This document shows, piece after piece, positions 1-4,692 of a stretch of DNA of 7,710 nucleotides. The translations under genes were made by a program, and so were the position numbers. Source of the DNA: Alphaproteobacteria bacterium (lineage in GTDB: Bacteria; Pseudomonadota; Alphaproteobacteria; Rhizobiales; Devosiaceae); assembly GCA_024279575.1 (NCBI GenBank), contig JAJRRJ010000136.1, positions 1 through 7,710 of the forward strand, written 5' to 3'. The notes beneath the pieces are model-generated. The model did no database searches. It was not told where the DNA came from and saw only the letters and a program-made list of their open reading frames with translations. Position 1 is the stretch's first letter. The number at the start of each line of letters is the position of its first letter.

Positions 1-899
1 ATCCGGGGGAAGTGGACGTTAATGTTCATCCGGCAAAGGCAGAACTCAGATTTCGCGATAGCGGGGGGGTTCGTTCCGCCGTAATTGCGGCCATTGGCAT
101 TGCGCTGAGCGAAGCGGGTTATCGGGCCTCCTCCCATTTAAGCAAAAATACGCTCGACGCATTTCAGGCACCAGGTTCTTACCCGGAAAAACCGCCCCCT
201 TTCACTTCACCCCCAGCAGGTTTTAGTGCGGAACCTTCATATGACGAACCCACATTAAGTGGCATGAGCGAGCCAAGTGCACATTTTGAAGCACAATCTG
301 AAAATAAAACCGGGGAAGATTTTCCTCTAGGAGCTGCACGCGCGCAAGTGTTTGCAAATTATATTGTTGCCCAGTCAGATACTGCATTGGTGCTGATTGA
401 TCAGCATGCGGCCCACGAACGACTGGTTTACGAAAAATTCAAAGTCGAGCTGACAAAGGGAAATGTCGCCGCGCAGGCTCAGCTTATTCCGGTAATCATT
501 GATCTTCCTGAGGAGGATTGCCTTCGACTGGAAGATGCCGCGCCAGAACTGGATAAACTGGGGTTGGGGGTTGAGCGGTTTGGCCCAAGGGCCATTGCTG
601 TGCGCCATATTCCGGCGCTGCTTGGGCAAGCCGATATCCACTCACTTGTCAAAGACCTGGCAGACGATCTGGCGGAGTTAAATAGCTCGATTGCTCTTAA
701 GGAGCGCATGGAAAAAATTATTGGCACAATGGCCTGTCACGGTTCAGTCCGTTCGGGCCGCCGCATGAAAGTTGAGGAAATGAATGCCCTGCTGCGGGAT
801 ATGGAAAAAACGCCCCATTCGGGCCAATGTATTCATGGTCGCCCCACATATGTGGAATTGAAAAAAGAAGACATAGAGCGCCTGTTTGGACGCAGTTGA
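1..899 (+). CDS. mutL: DNA mismatch repair protein MutL (C-terminal half; 5' end outside window)
   Basis: MutL couples MutS mismatch recognition to strand removal. In bacteria without MutH it also nicks the strand itself. The gene runs in from the left edge: the reading frame is open from base 3 and begins PGEVDVNVHPAKAELRF, a conserved motif at the end of the N-terminal ATPase/transducer region, so about half of a usual ~600-residue protein is missing. A GTG at 12 is internal, not the start. A proline-rich variable linker follows (about bases 160-320), then the C-terminal dimerisation/endonuclease domain. Three metal-site motifs of endonuclease-type MutL are visible: DQHAAHERLVYE (399-434, fitting DQHA-x2-E-x4-E), ACHGSVRSGR (732-761) and GQCIHGRP (822-845). 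The protein is therefore predicted to be an active endonuclease, as expected where MutH is absent. It ends in TGA. The HAD phosphatase gene starts 30 bases later on the same strand, probably on the same transcript. Confidence 0.97.
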   Translation, partial: PGEVDVNVHPAKAELRFRDSGGVRSAVIAAIGIALSEAGYRASSHLSKNTLDAFQAPGSYPEKPPPFTSPPAGFSAEPSYDEPTLSGMSEPSAHFEAQSENKTGEDFPLGAARAQVFANYIVAQSDTALVLIDQHAAHERLVYEKFKVELTKGNVAAQAQLIPVIIDLPEEDCLRLEDAAPELDKLGLGVERFGPRAIAVRHIPALLGQADIHSLVKDLADDLAELNSSIALKERMEKIIGTMACHGSVRSGRRMKVEEMNALLRDMEKTPHSGQCIHGRPTYVELKKEDIERLFGRS

Positions 900-929
900 G
901 TTCTTAGCATCAAAATTCAAGAGACAACG

Positions 930-1568
930 ATGACAATAGACAATATTATTTTTGACTGGGACGGCACCCTTGGCAGAACACTACATCTGTGGCTTGCCGG
1001 ATACCGGCAGGGAATAGACAATCAGGGCTATACATTCAGTGACGTAACGATTACGCAGGATTTTTTTTATGAGCATGACAAGGGTCAGTTGAAATATCCC
1101 CAAATAGATTTCTCCCGTCTGCTTAATGACGCTTATGCCCACATGGAACAGGAACTTCCCTCACTTGAACTTTATGAGGCGGCGGAGGAAACCCTGGCCA
1201 TTCTGGCAGAAAACGGCACCCAAATGGCCCTTGTTACTTCAAGCTCAAGAGACCTGCTGTTTAGCGGCATGGGGGCTCACGGGCTGGAAAAATACTTCTC
1301 TTCAATCATCGCTGGCGACGAGGCCAAAGTTCATAAACCCGACCCCGCTCCTTTTATAAAAACCATGAAAAATACGGGCATGCAGGCTAAAAATACATTG
1401 ATTATCGGCGATGCACGGACTGACATTCTTGCCGGCAAAGCCGCAGGGATGAAAACCTGCGTTTTTGCCCCGGAGGAAAACCGTCTGTTTCATTGCTTTG
1501 AAGGCCTGGCAGCCTCGGGGGCTGATTTTACCATTCCGCAATTGATGGAGCTTGCGGAACTGGTGTGA
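930..1568 (+). CDS. HAD superfamily hydrolase, subfamily IA (phosphoglycolate phosphatase-like)
   Basis: A 212-residue cytoplasmic phosphatase of the haloacid dehalogenase superfamily. All four HAD motifs are present in order: motif I DWDGTL with nucleophile D9 and acid/base D11; motif II LVTSSS with T103; motif III K136 in HKPDPAPF; motif IV GDARTD with D161 and D165. The insert between motif I and about residue 85 is a helical C1-type cap, which sets substrate choice in this subfamily. That cap (for example QDFFYEHDKGQLKYP) is not diagnostic, so the substrate cannot be named. Phosphoglycolate or a sugar phosphate is the family default. The ATG at 930 follows a weak purine-rich AAGAGA (919-924) with a 5-base spacer. 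The gene lies 30 bases after mutL on the same strand, so co-transcription is likely, though a functional link to repair is speculation. A run of eight T at 1061-1068 inside the gene is a possible slippage site. Its TGA faces the rsmD stop 22 bases away. Confidence 0.93.
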   Translation: MTIDNIIFDWDGTLGRTLHLWLAGYRQGIDNQGYTFSDVTITQDFFYEHDKGQLKYPQIDFSRLLNDAYAHMEQELPSLELYEAAEETLAILAENGTQMALVTSSSRDLLFSGMGAHGLEKYFSSIIAGDEAKVHKPDPAPFIKTMKNTGMQAKNTLIIGDARTDILAGKAAGMKTCVFAPEENRLFHCFEGLAASGADFTIPQLMELAELV

Positions 1569-1590
1569 GAACCGGACAATTTGTTAAATT

Positions 1591-2148
1591 TTATGCCAAA
1601 ACCTGCAAAAAGTGAATTGTGCTGGTGCCATAATCGCGAACGTCAATCAATTGAAACCCGGCAGGAAATTCCAGAGCTATCCCGCGCTTTTCTTCCAAAA
1701 CAATCAATGCACGAGGGGCAACCCACCCCCCCTTCAATGCGGCGTCAAGCGCCTTTTCACCTAAGCCCTTGCCATAGGGGGGATCAATGAAAATCAGGTC
1801 AAACGGCTCAAATTTTTCCACATAACCCAGTTGCGTTGCATCGCGTTTTAAAAGTTTGCTTTGCCCGCCAACTCCAAAATTTTCAATATGCCCGCGGATA
1901 ATGCCACGCGCCTGCACCCCGATATCAACAAAAGCGGCAAGGGTTGCGCCCCGTGAGAGTGCCTCAAGTCCCAACGCCCCTGTTCCGGCAAAAAGGTCGA
2001 GTACTTTGAGCCCTTCAAAATTTGCACCCAGCCTTGAGCTGAGGATCGAAAATACCGCTTCACGCACCCGATCAGAGGTGGGGCGAATGGCGTTATCCGC
2101 TGGGGTATTCAGTTTTCGCCCCCCAAACTTCCCGGCAATAATACGCAT
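1591..2148 (-). CDS. rsmD: 16S rRNA (guanine(966)-N(2))-methyltransferase RsmD
   Basis: RsmD transfers a methyl group from S-adenosylmethionine to N2 of G966 of 16S rRNA during small-subunit assembly. The 185-residue product matches the family's usual length. It starts MRIIAGKFGGRKL, typical of RsmD, followed by the conserved PTSDRVREAVFSIL (23-36). SAM-binding motif I is VLDLFAGTGALGLEAL (49-64), an acidic residue D75 follows at the end of the second strand, and the catalytic motif IV is DPPY (122-125) in a Rossmann-fold N-methyltransferase. The ATG directly abuts the TAA of the upstream pseudouridine synthase gene (TAAATG, no spacer). I see no good Shine-Dalgarno sequence before it, so translation probably depends on ribosomes finishing the upstream gene. 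It is the last gene of the minus-strand block. Confidence 0.96.
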   Translation of the reverse strand: MRIIAGKFGGRKLNTPADNAIRPTSDRVREAVFSILSSRLGANFEGLKVLDLFAGTGALGLEALSRGATLAAFVDIGVQARGIIRGHIENFGVGGQSKLLKRDATQLGYVEKFEPFDLIFIDPPYGKGLGEKALDAALKGGWVAPRALIVLEEKRGIALEFPAGFQLIDVRDYGTSTIHFLQVLA

Positions 2149-3453
2149 TTATTTGCGGGTTGGTTTAGGGCGAGATGGGCGGGAGGGACGCGCGGGACGA
2201 TCTTTGCTTTGTGTTCGCTCGCCTCTAGCACTGCGCTCCCCTCTATCATTTTTATCTGTGCGTTCCTTGCGTGAAAAATCCGGCTTTCCGCCAAAGGCCC
2301 CCTTGCCTCTTTGTGCACCTTTGCGATCCGACCCGCCTTTTGAGCCTTCTCTTGGCCCACCTCTTGCGCCGCTCCCCGGACCACCGCGTGGACCACCTCG
2401 GCCCTCACGCTCGTCGCGTTTACTTTTGGCCTGAGGTTCAAACATTTCAGCATCACGCCCATCAGAAAAATGAACTTTTCGCAAACTATCCTGATCCGGC
2501 GCACTGGCAGGACCGCGTTTATCCTTGTCATCACGCCCCCTGAACCCCATTGATCTTGGGCTGGCGCGACCTCGCGTTTCAGTTTGCTCAGATGGCGGTT
2601 TTTCAATTCTGGAACGTTGTTTTTTACTTTGATTTGGCACAGCGGGGAGCGCATCGGGCATTGGGGACTTAAAATCCACCCCTGATTTTTTTGCCAGTTT
2701 TTGACCAAGTTGATCCTGAAGTACCCGCGCCTTTACCGTATCAATGGCGCCCACAGGAATGTCCCCCAACTGGAAGGGGCCAAAAGAAGTGCGAATAAGC
2801 CGGTTGACCTGCAAGCCAAGTGCACCAAGCACTTTTTTAATTTCGCGGTTTTTGCCCTCACTGAGCGCCACGACAAGCCAGACATTGCTCCCCTGTTCGC
2901 GTTCAAGTTTGGCCTCGATTGGGCCGTATTTTATACCCTCTACGGTGATACCGAATTTTAGTTTATCAAGTTGAGCCTGCGTTACCCGTCCGTGGGCACG
3001 CACGCGATAGCGTCGAAGCCAGCCGGTGGCGGGCAATTCCAACGTGCGCTTGAGCCCACCATCATTGGTCAGCATCAACAGCCCTTCGGTGTTGATATCC
3101 AATCGTCCCACGCTCATGACACGGGGAAGTCCGCGACGGGCAAATTCTTCAAAGACCGTGGGGCGACCCTCAGGATCGCTTTCTGTGACCACAAGTCCGG
3201 CAGGTTTATGATAGAGCCAGACCCGGGTGCCTTTCTTTTCGGAAATGGCAGTACCATCCACTTCGACCGCGTCAGTGTCAGACACGTTAAAAGCAGGTGT
3301 TCGAATCAATTTCTGATTGACCCGAACCCGGCCATCTTTGATCCATTGTTCGGCCTGCCGACGTGAACAAAGCCCATGACGGGCCATAACTTTGGCCAGA
3401 CGATTTCCCGACATGGACTTATCGGCCGTTGGGTTTTGGCTATTATCACCCAT
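2149..3453 (-). CDS. RsuA/RluB-family rRNA pseudouridine synthase with long basic RG-rich C-terminal tail
   Basis: Isomerises a uridine in rRNA to pseudouridine. The protein has 434 residues from the ATG at 3453. An N-terminal S4 RNA-binding domain covers about residues 17-64 (NRLAKVMARHGLCSRRQAEQ), and the catalytic domain carries GRLDINTEGLLMLTNDG (116-132) with catalytic Asp119, the signature of the RsuA/RluB/RluE/RluF family. A conserved late motif, GKNREIKKVLGALGLQV, lies at about 200-216. The closest E. coli counterpart by architecture is RluB (23S U2605), but RsuA or RluF specificity is not excluded, so no symbol is given. Residues 257-434 form a low-complexity, highly charged tail rich in Arg, Lys, Gly, Ser and Asp, with RGG-like repeats at about 352-369, probably disordered and RNA-binding. 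An in-frame TTG at 3465 would add four residues, but it overlaps the ribosome-binding site of the ATG, so the ATG is preferred. The stop abuts the rsmD start. Confidence 0.94.
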   Translation of the reverse strand: MGDNSQNPTADKSMSGNRLAKVMARHGLCSRRQAEQWIKDGRVRVNQKLIRTPAFNVSDTDAVEVDGTAISEKKGTRVWLYHKPAGLVVTESDPEGRPTVFEEFARRGLPRVMSVGRLDINTEGLLMLTNDGGLKRTLELPATGWLRRYRVRAHGRVTQAQLDKLKFGITVEGIKYGPIEAKLEREQGSNVWLVVALSEGKNREIKKVLGALGLQVNRLIRTSFGPFQLGDIPVGAIDTVKARVLQDQLGQKLAKKSGVDFKSPMPDALPAVPNQSKKQRSRIEKPPSEQTETRGRASPRSMGFRGRDDKDKRGPASAPDQDSLRKVHFSDGRDAEMFEPQAKSKRDEREGRGGPRGGPGSGARGGPREGSKGGSDRKGAQRGKGAFGGKPDFSRKERTDKNDRGERSARGERTQSKDRPARPSRPSRPKPTRK

Positions 3454-3459
3454 GGCGGG

Positions 3460-3463
3460 CTCC
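3460..3463 (-). promoter_or_regulatory. Shine-Dalgarno GGAG that sets the pseudouridine synthase start
   Basis: On the minus strand the sequence reads TTGGAGCCCGCCATG. GGAG stands six bases before the ATG at 3453, an ideal spacing. The alternative in-frame TTG at 3465 overlaps this site and has no ribosome-binding site of its own close upstream, so the ATG is the likely start. Confidence 0.75.
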
Positions 3464-3498
3464 AAATTTTAGTGTAAAAATATCTATGTAGCGGAAAC

Positions 3499-4071
3499 TT
3501 AAGTGCCTTGCAAAGCGGCCCGAATTGCTGGCGGACACCTGGGATCATCCAGGGGCACAAGATCACCATTTTCTGCCAGACAGACCAAATCCTGATTATT
3601 CACTTTAGTAAAATATGTGTCCGGGGGCAAATAGAGGGGCCGCGGGCCGGATTGAAGACGATCTGCTGTCATGCGTGCAGTCAGCTGACGGGTTTCAGCA
3701 ACAGTTAGTGGCCGCCCCGATAGGGTACGCAGATCAACGACACGGGCATTGCGCAGGCGTGCAAGCATTTCTTCAGACATTCCGGTGACATCAATTTGAA
3801 CAGTATCAGAATCTTCAGGCAACTCGCTTGCACTTGATTGCGTGGGGGTGGGCAGGCTTGCCGTCTGGTTAGGCAAAACCAGCGGTGCGCGTGGCGAATC
3901 AAGACTATCCTTTTGATCACGATCCAGCACCCCAAGTCCGCGCAATGTTTCGCTCATCACCTCACGCTCAAAGGTTGAGGGATCCACAAAGGCATTTGTT
4001 CCTTCAACCGTCGTGCAGGCGGCTAGAAATGGCAACATCAACGCCAAACCGATCGGACCAAGAGTGCGCAT
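3499..4071 (-). CDS. Predicted outer-membrane lipoprotein of unknown function
   Basis: A 190-residue secreted lipoprotein whose function I do not recognise. The N-terminus MRTLGPIGLALMLPFLAAC is a lipoprotein signal peptide: a short basic start, a hydrophobic core and lipobox LAAC with Cys19, followed by Thr rather than Asp, which favours outer-membrane sorting. Residues 20-100 are Pro/Ser/Thr-rich and contain RAPLVLPNQTASLPTP (61-76). This loosely resembles the proline-rich 'PLxxPP...LPxP' pattern of DUF3035/BamF-like lipoproteins, which often sit next to lspA in alphaproteobacteria, but the match is too weak to assign. The C-terminal half (about 91-190) looks folded: GMSEEMLARLRNARVVDLRTL, then YLPPDTYF and DLVCLAENGDL...DDPRCPPAIRAAL, with Cys164 and Cys179 able to form a disulfide in the periplasm. 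The chosen ATG has a good GAAGG eight bases upstream. In-frame ATGs at 4095 and 4158 would extend the N-terminus and have poorer sites. It lies downstream of lspA, whose enzyme would process it. Confidence 0.82.
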   Translation of the reverse strand: MRTLGPIGLALMLPFLAACTTVEGTNAFVDPSTFEREVMSETLRGLGVLDRDQKDSLDSPRAPLVLPNQTASLPTPTQSSASELPEDSDTVQIDVTGMSEEMLARLRNARVVDLRTLSGRPLTVAETRQLTARMTADRLQSGPRPLYLPPDTYFTKVNNQDLVCLAENGDLVPLDDPRCPPAIRAALQGT

Positions 4072-4079
4072 AATTTTGA

Positions 4080-4084
4080 CCTTC
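4080..4084 (-). promoter_or_regulatory. Shine-Dalgarno GAAGG for the lipoprotein gene
   Basis: The minus strand reads GAAGGTCAAAATTATG, with GAAGG eight bases before the ATG at 4071. This supports the 190-residue form. The ATG at 4095 gives a longer but still plausible signal peptide and has only a weak GCGG-like site. The ATG at 4158 has TAAGGA directly touching it, which is too close to work as a ribosome-binding site. Confidence 0.65.
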
Positions 4085-4167
4085 AGAAATTTCATTTTAA
4101 CCGCAAACCACCCATAAATACTGCCCTTATGCGCTCCGCAAACCAAGTGCGCAGACATTCCTTATTG

Positions 4168-4194
4168 CAAATTCTGCTCTAACGCCAGAATTTG
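4168..4194. repeat. Perfect 9-bp inverted repeat between lspA and the lipoprotein gene
   Basis: CAAATTCTG, a nine-base spacer, then CAGAATTTG: nine perfectly complementary bases in each arm, starting 12 bases past the lspA stop in the 135-base gap. In RNA it could form an AT-rich stem-loop. No T-run follows on the minus strand (it continues CAATAAGG), so it is not a standard intrinsic terminator. It could be an mRNA processing or stability element or a protein-binding dyad. I see no other clear feature in this gap and no convincing promoter. Confidence 0.55.
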
Positions 4195-4206
4195 GTGCCA
4201 TTGCAG

Positions 4207-4692
4207 TTAAGTATTTAACTGTCTTTTTGGCAGAAGCGTGTCCAAAATCAAGATCAATGCACCAAGTGTGATCGCCAGATCTGCCAAATTGAACACAAAA
4301 AACGCCCTATCTCCCCAAAACAGATGAAAAAAGTCCGCCACCGCCCCATAAAATACCCGATCAACAATATTTGACAAAGCGCCACCCAGCGCCAGTGCCA
4401 GTCCAAGGCGGGGCAGAAAATCTTTTGCTGTGGTCCACCACCAGACCAGCATTGCAAGGGCTACACCAAGAATTACCATGATTGCCGGTTGAGGTAAATT
4501 GCCCAACAAACCATAGGAAATCCCCCGGTTCCAGACCATTGTATAATCAAGAAACGGCAAAAACTGCACATACTCCCCCCCGGACCATCCCTCAATATCG
4601 AGCTGGTAAAATTTATGCACCCGGTCAATCAAAAACACATCAAAGCCAAAAATGAAGCTAAAAAGGGCTGATTTTTTTTGAAGCACGCTCAT
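4207..4692 (-). CDS. lspA: Lipoprotein signal peptidase (signal peptidase II)
   Basis: LspA is an inner-membrane aspartyl protease that cuts the signal peptide from diacylglyceryl-modified prolipoproteins just before the lipobox cysteine. The 161-residue product has the family's usual length and four hydrophobic segments (about 8-24, 68-86, 95-110 and 132-152). Conserved blocks are visible: LIDRVHK near residue 23, where most homologues have a DQxxK-like sequence; WNRGISYGLL (54-63), the conserved N-x-G-x-x-x-G block; ALSNIVDRVFYGAVADFFHL (105-124); and FNLADLAITLG (134-144). Asp111 and Asp138 correspond to the catalytic dyad. The start overlaps the ileS stop in ATGA. The nearest purine-rich stretch (GAGG) is about 15 bases upstream, so translation is probably coupled to ileS. 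An A8 run (4672-4679) follows the fourth codon. Next to ileS is the classic position of this gene across Proteobacteria. Confidence 0.96.
   Translation of the reverse strand: MSVLQKKSALFSFIFGFDVFLIDRVHKFYQLDIEGWSGGEYVQFLPFLDYTMVWNRGISYGLLGNLPQPAIMVILGVALAMLVWWWTTAKDFLPRLGLALALGGALSNIVDRVFYGAVADFFHLFWGDRAFFVFNLADLAITLGALILILDTLLPKRQLNT

Noticed and set aside
12..14. GTG as a start of mutL
   Set aside because: The frame is open to the window edge and the preceding codons (PGE) continue the conserved MutL motif, so the gene starts outside the window.
1569..1590. Intrinsic terminator between the convergent genes
   Set aside because: Only a 5-bp AT stem (AATTT-GTT-AAATT) is present, with no GC-rich stem, too weak for a terminator.
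1856..2434. Plus-strand open frame of 192 codons opposite rsmD and the pseudouridine synthase tail
   Set aside because: Its Pro/Leu/Ser-rich translation is the antisense of the Gly/Arg-rich tail. It has no motif and overlaps two well-supported genes.
2109..2708. Minus-strand open frame of 199 codons overlapping the pseudouridine synthase tail in another frame
   Set aside because: It exists because the biased codons of the low-complexity tail lack stops in this frame. The translation has no recognisable domain and no clear ribosome-binding site.
3463..3465. TTG start for the pseudouridine synthase
   Set aside because: The TTG overlaps the GGAG ribosome-binding site of the ATG 12 bases downstream.
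4072..4158. N-terminal extension of the lipoprotein to the ATG at 4158
   Set aside because: It would bury the signal peptide behind 29 residues, and its TAAGGA touches the ATG with no spacer. The ATG at 4071 has a proper site.
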